From Nemertoderma westbladi (lineage: Eukaryota; Xenacoelomorpha; Nemertodermatida; Nemertodermatidae): a stretch of 49,385 bases of DNA. Below the pieces are notes generated by a model. The model saw only the letters and a list, made by a program, of their open reading frames with translations. It ran no database searches and had not been told where the DNA came from. Shown in pieces: positions 10,089 to 19,486 of this stretch. The stretch spans positions 1-49,385 of the forward strand of contig JAUCBJ010005959.1 in the NCBI GenBank assembly GCA_032718475.1, written 5' to 3'. The position numbers and the translations under genes are program-made. Numbering within the stretch: the first letter of the stretch is position 1; each line of letters starts with the position of its first letter.

Positions 10089-11380
10089 CAAACTATGGAA
10101 CTAGGGAACTATGGAACTAACGTAAATCTTGTAACTGTATACTTTGGGTTGGTTTTAAAACATATAATATAAATTGTGCATATTATGCCTGATGTTGGAA
10201 CTTCTTGAAACGTTTATTAATTTGTGTTTGTAAATATTGTAAATTATGTATCATGGGTGTATATATCTCTAGAAATCTGGAAATTTAGCCCGACCTTTTA
10301 TTGAATATAGCCACCGGGGCGTGAAGCCGGACGAATAATAAAGTCTGTACAATCTCGCATTTCTGTTGGTGCGCCGAAACAAATTGACACAACAAACCCA
10401 ACTGATTTTATTACTACAACATTGACAATTAATTATCTTAGTCTTTTGCAGAAGCGAGCTCGAGTGCAGGAGTTTTATAGACTCTAGTTGTTGATGTTAT
10501 TTTATATATATGTTTTAGTTACATTGTCTGTGTAATAATTGCATATATTTGTAGTGTGTCGCATTTTAATATTTTTTATTCCTCTATTGCAAATATATTA
10601 CCAGCTTGACTGATTTCTATCGGAATGAATGAATGAATGTAAGCCCTTACTCTACCCAGTAACACTGTTTTAATACAAATTACCGTGTTCCATTCGTATT
10701 TGTGTTTACAAGCAAAAAATATTCAGAAACCTCCATTTCAAAGATGCTATTTTAAGTGAATCTAAATGACCTACAATGAGCTTCCTTTGGTTTCATGCTA
10801 TTCCATAGTGGCCTATTACATTATTGTTTATACATGGTGCTCTTCGGGGCAGTTGTGCAGGCCCAATCTATATTCTCCACAATAAGAACAAACTGCCTTT
10901 TCAGAAGAAAAATTCCCCAGTGGACAGATGCCATTTGGTGAGATTGGTATGCTGTAGGTTTATTGTTTATTTGCTTATTTATACACCACAGCTACTATAA
11001 TTTGACAAACCTGTCTCCTGACCAATCTTGTGAGCCTCCTTTTGAGATCTTTCAAGATTTGTTAGGAATGTTCGACGTTCATGCCATAGCATAATTTCAG
11101 CCATTAGGGTAGCTCGATCACCATTTGATGATCAGCTCGATGTATTATTATATAATTGTAATTTTTATTTATATTTTAGGCAACGTTTTTATGACCTGCA
11201 ATTCCCCTGTTGGTGAAGAAAATGTGGATTTCAGTTCCAGATGTAAATCACCAGACATTGGAGTTCTAAAAAACCATGTCAGCTCAATCATTGTGACCGG
11301 ATCGTTCCCGTTTCAAGTATTTCAGTACGTAATTATATCGTATATATATATTTACAATATAATATAATATATATATAATA
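10089..11380. other. LINE 3' UTR then unassigned AT-rich DNA
   Basis: After the ORF2 stop there are two near-tandem GGAACTA repeats and a polyadenylation signal AATAAA at 10337-10342, so the LINE transcript probably ends near 10360. A (GAAT)4 microsatellite at 10623-10638 may be the tail of the same or another LINE. From 10640 to 11380 I see nothing that looks coding. The open frame at 11125-11367 has no motif and is TA-repeat rich. Confidence 0.5.
10337..10342 (+). terminator. AATAAA polyadenylation signal of the LINE
   Basis: Canonical AATAAA about 250 bp after the ORF2 stop, on the coding strand, in a position suited to 3'-end formation of the LINE RNA. Confidence 0.5.
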
Positions 11381-11422
11381 TAATTGTAAGGAAACCAAGA
11401 TCAACCACGTTAAATAAAAATT
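11381..11422 (+). repeat. 42-bp inverted repeat, left arm
   Basis: Starts TAATTGTAAGGAAACCAAGA and ends CACGTTAAATAAAAATT. It is the exact reverse complement of 12007-12048 and 146 bp from the end of the endonuclease frame. Confidence 0.9.
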
Positions 11423-11567
11423 ATAAGAAATTACACAAGCTTTCGAAATAATATAATATTACTTTTTCAAGTGATTTAAATAATTAAATAAATAAATAGC
11501 TAATTCATTACAGTTTCCATGAAATTAATTAAGCGTCTACAGTACATTAGTCTACATAATGAGTTCT

Positions 11568-12008
11568 CTAATCTGGATTAAATACGTCTAAGCCGAAATT
11601 ATTGCAAACCGCTTCATTTATAGTGTTGAGACCAAATGGCTTGATTGTTCTTAAGGTGCACTGCCAGTATCCTTCCCTTGTACGGATCTCCCGTCGCTGA
11701 TCTTTCTTTCCCCTGCCTTTGTAATGGACCTTTTCAATGGGTGTTATTTCGAAATGCGAAAAATCATGGTTTTCATTTTTACAAAAATGTTTCTCTATAG
11801 TCGTTTGTGGCTTATGATTCTTTATATTACACTTATATTGTGATACCCTTGGTTTAAAAGTTTCTGTTGATCCGATTCCTTGTAAGTTACATATTTTACA
11901 TTTTGCTAAATATATTATATCTTTGTCATCACAGGTAAGGCGCTGTTTAATTTCATATTTAGTTTTCAAACGGTTCGAGGTTAATTTCAACCGATTCGGT
12001 TCGATCAA
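11568..12008 (-). pseudogene. GIY-YIG endonuclease domain of a Penelope-like element
   Basis: 146 residues. Order: basic N-terminus, then DIIYLAKCKICNLQGIGST (30-48), which is the GIY...YIG core with the CxxC (Cys37, Cys40) of the PLE-specific zinc finger between the two halves. Next come Arg54 (FKPR), His74 and His81 (IEKHFCKNENHDFSHF), REGYW (Arg111-Glu112, catalytic Glu) and the PLE-typical PFGLN at 124-128. In active relatives this domain nicks DNA for target-primed reverse transcription. The usual Tyr-Val-Gly reads as Gly-Ile-Gly. Only the endonuclease end is present, so the copy is 5' truncated and inactive, although this frame is still open. Confidence 0.85.
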
Positions 12009-12048
12009 TTTTTATTTAACGTGGTTGATCTTGGTTTCCTTACAATTA
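12007..12048 (-). repeat. 42-bp inverted repeat, right arm
   Basis: Exact reverse complement of 11381-11422. It overlaps the first codon of the minus-strand endonuclease frame by 2 bp. Confidence 0.9.
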
Positions 12049-14251
12049 TATTTATATATTTAATTTTTGTAACCGGATCCCACACCCCAACGGCTTGCTA
12101 AATTTATAATCTATAATATAATATAATATAATATATATATTATATAATTATATACGTAATTAAATCAATAATAATTATTTAATGAGTGCATAAATGTACA
12201 ATGCAACAAAGCCGATCTCAATTCCTATAGATCGATCATAGAGCCAGGTGGGGAAAGAAGACAATTTTTTAATTTTGAGTAGCCTTATTGAATTTTAGTA
12301 TTAAAAGAATGGTTGTTATCTTTTGTGAGACAAGTTAAATATAAAAACCGTTAAATTCGGGAAATGTCTGCCATCTATGTATTTTGGGGCTTCAAAATGA
12401 ATTTAATTTATTTTATTCAAAAATTGAAACATTTCTGCCTTCTGTCAGTTTTAAAAGCATAAAAAAGTTTAACTTTTATGTCCGCTCACACCTTTTTAAC
12501 GTTCACACTATTACGTCGTCAATTGAACCAAGGTACCGGTGGAACAGCTATTGTGAAATTTTATTTTCACATTCATATACTGTGCTATTGTACCGGTAGC
12601 AATCAGCATATCAAATGGCAATTTTGGTGATAAACACTGTAGGGTATGTACTGTTGCGTATGTAGGGTGTAATGTAGGGATAATATCAGTATGTCTATCC
12701 TACGGTGGCTGAATAGTGCGTGCCACTTAATACTTATTTTTTTCATTTTTTTAAGCAACTTTTGCGTCGACCAAAAAGTATACCAATTTTGACGGTACAG
12801 AATCACCGGGTACTTGTTCGCTCACTTGCACAAGCTTAGTTGATTGAAAACGTCAGAAAATCGGAAAGAAATGTTTCAATTCTTTAATAAAATTACATAT
12901 ATCAGATTGATAAATGTACTTCTACGCAAGTACCGTAGACGAGTAATATAAATAGATATTACAACTTTATGGTGATTAAAGAAGGGGAGCATTACCCAAA
13001 ATATATATTTTTTATAAAGCCACTATTTTTAAATTGGTTTACACATTGAACTGTGATCTTTTACTATGAAAATCAAGTAAACAATTTTGTTCGAAAAATA
13101 ATATGTAACTTTTTGTTTAGGGAGTTTTTTCTATAAAATTGTATATCTTTTCAGGATTATAAATGTAAAATATCTCGTGTAAGTAGAAGGATCCGCAATA
13201 CAACCTGGATTGAAGTTCTCGGTCCAAGAGTTTGGCACACTGGCAATCTTATGAAGATTTAATCATAAAATTTAATGTAGCTTTAGTATGTTTGGACTAT
13301 ATTTTGGGGATCATATACCTAAAGGAAGACATTTCACAAATCGTCAAATCACAAATATATCACAAATATACATATTACAAATCGATTCTAGAATGACCAA
13401 AATGGCAATTTCTTACAAAACCAACGTAGTCATAAAACTGGTAGCGGCCTCCTAGACGACTCTTCATACTACTAATCGGACAGCGTTCGCCCGCCGCACA
13501 TCTGGTTGGAGTTATTATGTAAATTTAAAATCAACACAATGTGGGAGGATCCTTTGTGAGGATTCTCCCAGTGGACTAAGCCTTACCATATAACATTAGT
13601 ATATAGATAGTGGAGCTTACTCAGAGCGATTTACAACTTAGAACCTAGGAATTATATTTTCTGAAATTTGACAAGTTTGTAATTTTCGTTATTCTAACAA
13701 TTTCTCATGATTTTGTGTTTTCACTTTTGTAGCTCTACCTTCCCAATTTGGCGATCAAATGTTCATTTTTGTCCCACTTTGGCCAATTTGGAAATTTCAT
13801 TAAAAAATTTTGTTTGGCCGAATTTGGCCATTTTGATCACATTGTAATTTAACCCAATGGTAAATGACCCCAATGGTGAAATTTTGCATTCTTTTGACGC
13901 GATCTCCAAAGTAGTTTGGCCATTTGGATTAAAAATCATACCGAACACATATCACCAATTGACTGAGAACCGGGACAACTAATTAAATAAACCGCCACAG
14001 CTTACCTCGTTATGTGTAAATCAGATAATCAAGTATTTAATAGCGGCAACTCCATAACATCACCAATATACATAAATTGACCATGAAATTTAACAAATTA
14101 ACAGGTACAGGTGAGTCAGTACAATTCAATGTTTGAGTATAAATCAGCCTTGCGTGTGACTAACGCAGTGGTGTTTGTATTTCAGTCCTCCGGTGATTGA
14201 CTATAATTCTTCCACATTTTAACCCAGATGTTAATGGCAAACGTCCTTCTG
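12049..14251. other. AT-rich intergenic DNA
   Basis: Open frames at 12384-12599 (plus), 12603-12806 (minus) and 13763-13948 (minus) lack motifs and look accidental. Around 13770-13840 the sequence alternates TTTGGCC and AATTTGG, a short simple repeat. I see no RNA gene or promoter here. Confidence 0.5.
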
Positions 14252-14599
14252 CTATAAGCAAAAGCAGAACACTGAACAAAGGTTTTTCGTACTGTAGTAT
14301 AAAACTATAATGCCGTCCAGCAATCGAACACAAGGAATTCTTAGAACCAGCAACCATGGCGATCTACATGGCAACTTCCAATCAAATCTTAGAATAACGA
14401 AGATATCATTTGCCTTGGGGTCTCGGTGGCCAGGTTTAGCATGATGGTTGTACCGATGTTGATTGCGTAATTCTTTCATATACTCATCCTTCCACAAGCA
14501 CCAGAATGTGTTCAGGGCCACTTCTCGATATATAACTTTCACAATGGGATTTGGTAATGAGCAAATACATTTACCTATTACGAAATAAGCAGGTGTCAT
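14252..14599 (-). pseudogene. BEL/Pao integrase C-terminal domain remnant
   Basis: The minus-strand frame begins MTPAYFVIGKCICSLPNP, matching the LTPxHFLIGRPLxSLPxP sequence near the end of BEL/Pao integrases. It then reads TFWCLWKDEYMKELRNQHRY, the FW-x-RW-x-x-EYL-x-x-LR motif of DUF5641. Later residues diverge and the frame drifts into non-homologous sequence. The catalytic integrase core is missing between this fragment and the zinc-binding domain at 14742-15227, so there is an internal deletion. It is a relic of a minus-strand BEL/Pao element distinct from the 19-kb one. Confidence 0.7.
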
Positions 14600-14741
14600 T
14601 TAACATTTTTTACATATTTATGTTTACTGGGATTAATGGCACACGATGGCTATTAGCTGTATCAAAGCTAGTGTAGCTTGCCACCGTGCGCAAAAGGCAT
14701 TGGTATTGACAATGATGGCACTATTTCAAAGTGTAAACATC

Positions 14742-15227
14742 TTAAGATGAATAGGTGAATATGGCGATATTAATTTTTCCTTTGTGTAGTGAAAGATGTA
14801 GTGAGTCTTCGACGGTATTGAATGGGCCACAATATTCAACCCCTGTATGTTCAAAGACTCCCACCCAAGTCGAAACTCTTGACAGACGTAGGGGGCTAGT
14901 TTCTGGTTCTGGATATGGCTTTGCTTCCTCTTTGATACATTGAAGACAATTTTTCAAATTACGATTTATGATTTGTCTTCCCCTGGGAAACCAAAATCGT
15001 TCTCGTATTTGAACTAAAGTGTCACGAGTACGACTATGGCACATTTGTATATTTGCATCTAATATTACTAGTTGCATGTAGTGACTTTCTGAATGCAATA
15101 ATGTGACGGGATCAGAGATCCCGACCGGGTTAGAAATGTACGCGTCACCGTTCTGCTGGGCGATCGTGCTAGTAACTTTGGGCGAAGGCCGTTGGGGAAA
15201 ACAATAAGAGTTTCTGTTGTCTCTCAT
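14742..15227 (-). pseudogene. BEL/Pao integrase zinc-binding domain remnant
   Basis: 161 residues on the minus strand. The core LVILDANIQMCHSRTRDTLV and RERFWFPRGR, then NCLQC, is the H2C2 (HHCC) domain of BEL/Pao integrases, with one of the expected His replaced by Asn. TGVEYCGPF is the start of the catalytic core. In active elements this reads GxDxxGPF; here the first catalytic Asp is Glu, so the enzyme would be dead. The frame ends soon after. Together with 14252-14599 it marks one minus-strand BEL/Pao relic. Confidence 0.75.
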
Positions 15228-15534
15228 TATAGATTAACATAGGCGACAATAGCACGTCGGTACTGATAAATGAATATAGCAGAAAATACAGAATAATTAC
15301 TGTTAATGGCGATGACGGTCATTAAATATGACCGGTCTGCACTGACTGAACTGAATAACTCAACTGACCAGTAAATCAGTAATGTAAGATAATATATGAT
15401 TAACACACATGAATTATTGGTTTCACCTTCTACTGTACTTGGCCTTCTGTACCCAGTGGATGCTTTCATATCTCTAATCACGTGCTTCCCTCCCCGCTAT
15501 TGGCTAATATACTAATTGTCCCATTGGCATCAGG
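15228..15534. other. Spacer between opposed BEL/Pao fragments
   Basis: About 300 bp joining the minus- and plus-strand integrase remnants. A minus-strand open frame (15227-15481) has no motif. The segment contains a CTATTGGCTAATA (inverted CCAAT-type) sequence, so a remnant LTR promoter is conceivable but unproven. Confidence 0.35.
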
Positions 15535-16224
15535 TTGGCCCGAGCTTATATTACTTATCAAGAGTTGGTTACTGTAGCCTATGAAGTTGAAGCTTACATG
15601 AATGACAGACCCCTTACTTACGTTACTGCGGATAGGGACGAGCCCTTACCCCTGACACCTTCTCAAATCCTATATGGTCGTCGTCTAACTGGGTTTCCTT
15701 TACCCCTCATCGATAAGGATTTTAATAAAGATCCTTCTTATGGTGAGAGACGATCCCTTACTAAACGTCATCAGCGTGTTATCACACTTATTTCTGATTG
15801 CTGGTCACGTTGGAACCATGAGTATTTAACTTCTTTACGAGAGTTCCATCGATGGAATTCTTCTGAACCCAAACATATCCCAAAAGTAGGAGATATCGTC
15901 CTAGTTGGTTCCCGTAGACCCCGCATGCAATGGCCTCTCGGCAAGGTCATTGAACTCTTTCCTAGTAAAGACGGATGGATACGTTCTGTATCCATAAAGA
16001 CCCAAACTGAACTCTCTAAACGCCCTATCAAACTCTTGTAACCTCTAGAGTGTCCCGTTTCACCATTAGTGGATCTATCGGATGTCCCAATTGTCCCACC
16101 AATTCGTTCACCGCAAGTTAACACTATAAAACCCCATCGTGTAGCCGCAATACGATCCCGTGAGAAACTGAAAGAATATTACGAGGATGTTTCGAATAGC
16201 GATTCATCAGTCTCAGAGATATAG
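15535..16224 (+). pseudogene. BEL/Pao integrase C-terminal (DUF5641) remnant, plus strand
   Basis: Reads MNDRPLTYVTADRDEPLPLT then LTPSQILYGRRLTGFPLPL, the end of the integrase core and the DUF5641 start. It continues SRWNHEYLTSLREFHRW, PKVGDIVLVGS, PRMQWPLGKVIELFPSKDGW and RPIKLL. A TAA at 16039-16041 interrupts where BEL/Pao elements normally have Tyr of a YPLE motif; the frame goes on with PLE and stays open to TAG at 16222. The enzyme N-terminal parts are absent. It points in the opposite direction to the fragments at 14252-15227 and differs from them in sequence, so it is a different copy or family. Confidence 0.85.
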
Positions 16225-16875
16225 ATTTATATTTTCTATGTAAACTATTTTAGTTGATATATTGTGCTATGTTTCAAAGTTTAGTAGTATATGTTTATGC
16301 AATTTGAGTTATTTTCTGTATGTGTTATTTTCTTACAATTAGATTTTGAGGGAATTATTGAGTTATTTACTGTATGTGTTAAATTTCTTATGATTAGTTT
16401 ATTGAGGAAATATTTACTTAGTTTATTCCTTGGCTGGCGGGAATGTTCAAAATATTATTTCATTATGTATTTTGTTATATAAGAAAGCGTTTGTTTTTGA
16501 ATCTCGCTCTCCTTTTAAGTTATTTTTAGTATGACGTAAGTAATTATCCGATTACAGTCATTCTGATATGAAGTGGGTACCGGTTTATGTTATTATTATT
16601 CTTTTTAACTTGCTTATGACTACGTTGATTTCTGCCGTGTATGTCTGTCATGGTGTCAGTAAATAGGCCTAAACATGTATGTATGCTATACCCTTAGTTG
16701 AATAAAGGAATCAGGAAGTATCTTTACTTAACCCCTTATTATAAATCGCTCTCCCAAATGCTATCAAACACATACGTGGTAACAACAAACCATCGCGTTT
16801 ATTTTAAGTCCGGAAATCGCAACTACCCTATGTTATTTCGGGACACTCGGCTGAAGCCCTCGCTTCAGCAGATGA
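16225..16875. other. AT-rich tail, possibly remnant LTR
   Basis: Follows the integrase stop where a 3' LTR would be expected. It is T-rich with GAGTTATTT and TACTGTATGTGTTA repeated at about 16306 and 16358. The open frames 16291-16482 and 16698-16904 lack motifs. No terminal repeat partner was found upstream. Confidence 0.4.
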
Positions 16876-18971
16876 TAGTGGCAATGGTGGAATTGGTCTA
16901 TTGATGAATCCAACTGCACATGCAGCATTGGACAAAATAGACCAAATCTCTAACCGCATCATCCGTTGCCACTTCTCATGTTCTGGAAGACTGGCTAAGA
17001 AGTTTCCTAAGGTGGTTTTGATTGTGTGCTACTCTCCAACTAGTGTTGCCCCTGTAGAGGAGGTGGAAAATTTCTACCAGAATCTACAAGCAGCTACTGA
17101 TGGACTGGATCAGCATGCATTCTTAACATTCCTGGGAGACTTTAATGCAAGTCTGCATCAATCACCTACATCGCCCTGGGTCTATAGCAATAGTGTTAAC
17201 CGAAATTCCGTCCATCTTCAGGATTTTATCTCTGGAAATGGATTGTTTTCGGCTGGAACCCAGTTCAAGAAGCGAACTGGAAAGCTATGGACTCATTGTG
17301 GACCCAGTGGTCACAAGTCCCAGATAGACCATATCCTGTTTCGTAGGAAAAACAGGAGCTCTATACAAGACTGTAATGCATTTACACTATGACCCTTCTC
17401 CAGCGATCACCGCCTTATTGTGGCCAAGGTAAGACTTAGTCTGCGTGCTAGCAGAACAACGAAATCTGCCTTGCCGTGGCATGACTGGTCCTCTCTGTTG
17501 CAACAGCCAAGTGTGAGATCCAGCTTCACACTACAGCTGAGCAACAGGTATGAGGCTCTTGCCTCTGAGGTGGCAGATCACTGTGAGGGCTATACTGCCT
17601 TCACAGAGGCAGTTAAGTTAGCAGCTGCAGAAACAGTTCCTGTATACCCTTGAAACAGGAAACGGGCCCCCTGGACTGACAACAAAATTCAGAAGTGCCG
17701 AAATGACCTCTACAAGGCACAGAAAGAGTCCCGACTCAAACAGACTACAGCGGCCAAGAATGCAGTTAAGGCTGCATCTAGGTTCCTGAACAGGCAGTAC
17801 TCGGTTAATTTACAGGAGCTAATAAACAAACAGGTTGATGCCATCAATGATGCTGACGACAGCAGGCAATCATCCCAGGCATGGAGATCGATTAACTTGC
17901 TTGCTGGTCGAAAAAGCCAACCAACCACCAAGGTTAAGGCTGAATCACCAGCCGATCGCCTCAATGGTTGGAAGGCCCACTTTGAAAAGCTCCTCAATAA
18001 TGACAGGGTATTGCCTGATAACTTTATAGAAGTAAAAGTGTCTGAGTCTGTACTCCCAGATATTCCCATTGGTGATATCTCCTTTGCAGAAGTGAAGGCT
18101 GCTGCAAAGAGCATTAAGACCAATCGTGCCAGTAGAGTAGATGGTGTTCCCCCTGAGGTCTTTAAAATACCTGAGTGTTTAAGGCTCATCTATCCCATCA
18201 TAGTAGACATGTACCGTACAACAAGAGTCCCACAAGAAATGAAAACAAATAAGTTGGTGCCAGTTCCCAAGAAGGGCAACCTAACAATCTATGGTTCTTT
18301 TCGGGGAATCTCATTGATCTCAATTGCTGCAAAGCTATACAATAGAATTCTATTAAATCGCATCAGAGATCCCATTGAGAGACTGCTCCGTGGAAATCAG
18401 AATGGGTTCAGTAAAGGTCGTGGGACCATGGAGCCCATTTTTGCACTTAGAAGGATAATTGAAGAGTTATCCAAAAAGAAAGACAGGCATCTGGCTGTTA
18501 TCTTTGTTGACTTCTTCAAGGCCTTTGATTCAGTCTCTCACTCACGTATGTTCAGCATACTTTCATTATATGGGATTCCTGATGAAATTATTGCAGCAAT
18601 CAGATCAGTATACAATGGTTCGACAACATTTGTGTCTACTGTTGACAGTGACACAGAACCATTTGAAGTGTTATGGGGCGTCCTCCAGGGAGACACACTT
18701 GCACCATTCTTGTTCATAATTGTTGTTGACTATGTTCTACGCATGTCCTTAGATCATCATAATGATGATGGGGTGATGATAACTCCACCTACTGGCTCCA
18801 GAAGTCGAGGAAATCCTGCCAAGTACCTAACTGATCTAGACTTTGCTGATGACTTAGGAGTACTCTCAGAATCATTAGAGGGAGCCCAATGGCTCCTCAG
18901 CTCATTAGAACATGCTGCTTCTAGTGTTGGTCTTTTTATTAACTCCAGAAAGACCAAAATTTTGACAGTTG
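16876..18971 (+). pseudogene. Second LINE: truncated endonuclease and reverse transcriptase, 5' half
   Basis: One reading frame runs from about 16876 to the LTR insertion at 18971, broken only by two TGA stops (17390-17392 and 17651-17653). It begins mid-endonuclease (GGNGGIGLLMNP), so the 5' end is lost. Endonuclease motifs: LIVCYSPTS, LGDFNAS, SQIDHILF and, after the first stop, SSDHRLIVAKV. RT motifs: FRGISLISIAAKLYNRILLN, FVDFFKAFDSVSHSRM (motif A), GVLQGDTLAPFLF (motif B) and DLDFADDLGVL (motif C, FADD). The style resembles RTE or Ingi-like LINEs; the clade is not certain. The BEL insertion splits it after the codons for KTKILT. Confidence 0.85.
18967..18971 (+). repeat. Target-site duplication, left copy (AGTTG)
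   Basis: AGTTG lies immediately before the TG that starts the left LTR, and AGTTA follows the CA that ends the right LTR. The copies match at four of five bases, in line with the 4-6 bp duplications made by BEL/Pao integrases. Confidence 0.65.
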
Positions 18972-19111
18972 TGATGAATTATTTCACTATAAGATAGCAT
19001 TTGTAGTTTAACTTTAACGTAAAAACTTTCGAAAATCCGACGCATTTTGATTAAGTTACAGTAATGTAATATGCCTATTCATATTTGTACACATAAAACC
19101 CCTAGGTACTC

Positions 19112-19185
19112 TCATGGCGTAGTGGTCAGATGGTTAAGGCGTTGGTTACATTACAGATAGGTTACGAGTTCGAATCCCGGTCGGA
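19112..19185 (+). ncRNA. tRNA-derived sequence inside the left LTR
   Basis: TGGCGTAGTGG matches the Pol III A box exactly (TGGCNNAGTGG). AGTTCGAATCC, about 40 bp later, matches the B box at 10 of 11 positions. GGTCAGATGGTTAAGGCG between them resembles the D arm of Leu/Ser-type tRNAs. Acceptor and T stems do not pair well, so this is a tRNA-derived (SINE-like) relic rather than a working tRNA gene. The same segment lies in the right LTR at 36036-36109. Confidence 0.65.
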
Positions 19186-19258
19186 AAATTTGTATTTTGG
19201 GACCATTTATTTTCATTTGGTGCAAATTGGTGGACCAATGAGAAGCGTACAACGTAGC

Positions 19259-19486
19259 GAACGATGAGCCAGGCCAATCATGGGGCATAAAATATCTTAT
19301 TGCTCAAATGTGAGGCTATGGAAAATTCTGTTAGGATTCCATGTCCCAGATTAGTGTAAGGGCCGGATTGCGTTGAACGATGAGCTGGGCCAATCATAGG
19401 GCATAAAGCACTTTATTGCTCAAATGTGAAGCTGTGGAAAATTCTGTTTGGTTTCCATGTGCGATATTTAGTATAAAAGGCCGGTT
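19259..19486 (+). promoter_or_regulatory. Duplicated 116-bp LTR promoter module with CCAAT and TATA boxes
   Basis: Two direct copies start with GAACGATGAG at 19259 and 19375, each with GGCCAATCAT (CCAAT at 19274 and 19390). Only the second carries TATAAAA (19472-19478) before GGCCGG; the first has TGTAAGG at that place. A further CCAAT is at 19234. This is the likely Pol II promoter of the element, with transcription starting about 30 bp after the TATA box near 19505. Confidence 0.65.

Larger units (their letters stand above)
4233..10342 (+). mobile_element. Non-LTR retrotransposon (LINE) with a Ulp1-like protease ORF, decayed
   Basis: Three coding units in one orientation: a protease-type protein (4233-6097), an ORF1-like coiled-coil protein (6129-6980) and an endonuclease-RT ORF2 (7000-10088), then a 3' region with AATAAA at 10337. 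The left limit is uncertain; the hairpins and the 54-bp array may be its 5' UTR. No clear target-site duplication was found. Several frameshifts make this copy inactive. The reverse transcriptase has YADD and the endonuclease is APE type, which places it among L1/Tx1/CR1-like LINEs. I cannot fix the clade. Confidence 0.8.
11381..12048 (-). mobile_element. Truncated Penelope-like element between inverted repeats
   Basis: A minus-strand GIY-YIG endonuclease fragment (11568-12008) lies inside two perfect 42-bp inverted arms at 11381-11422 and 12007-12048. The arm abuts the endonuclease frame on the 12007 side. Penelope-like elements are known for 5' truncation and for tandem or inverted terminal duplications, which fits. 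The reverse transcriptase that should precede the endonuclease is absent. Both flanks are TA-rich. Confidence 0.75.

Noticed and set aside
11125-11367. 80-codon plus-strand frame
   Set aside because: Hydrophobic ends come from TA-rich repeats; no homologous motif.
19112-19185. Functional tRNA gene
   Set aside because: A and B boxes are good, but acceptor and T stems do not pair and the anticodon arm is not convincing.
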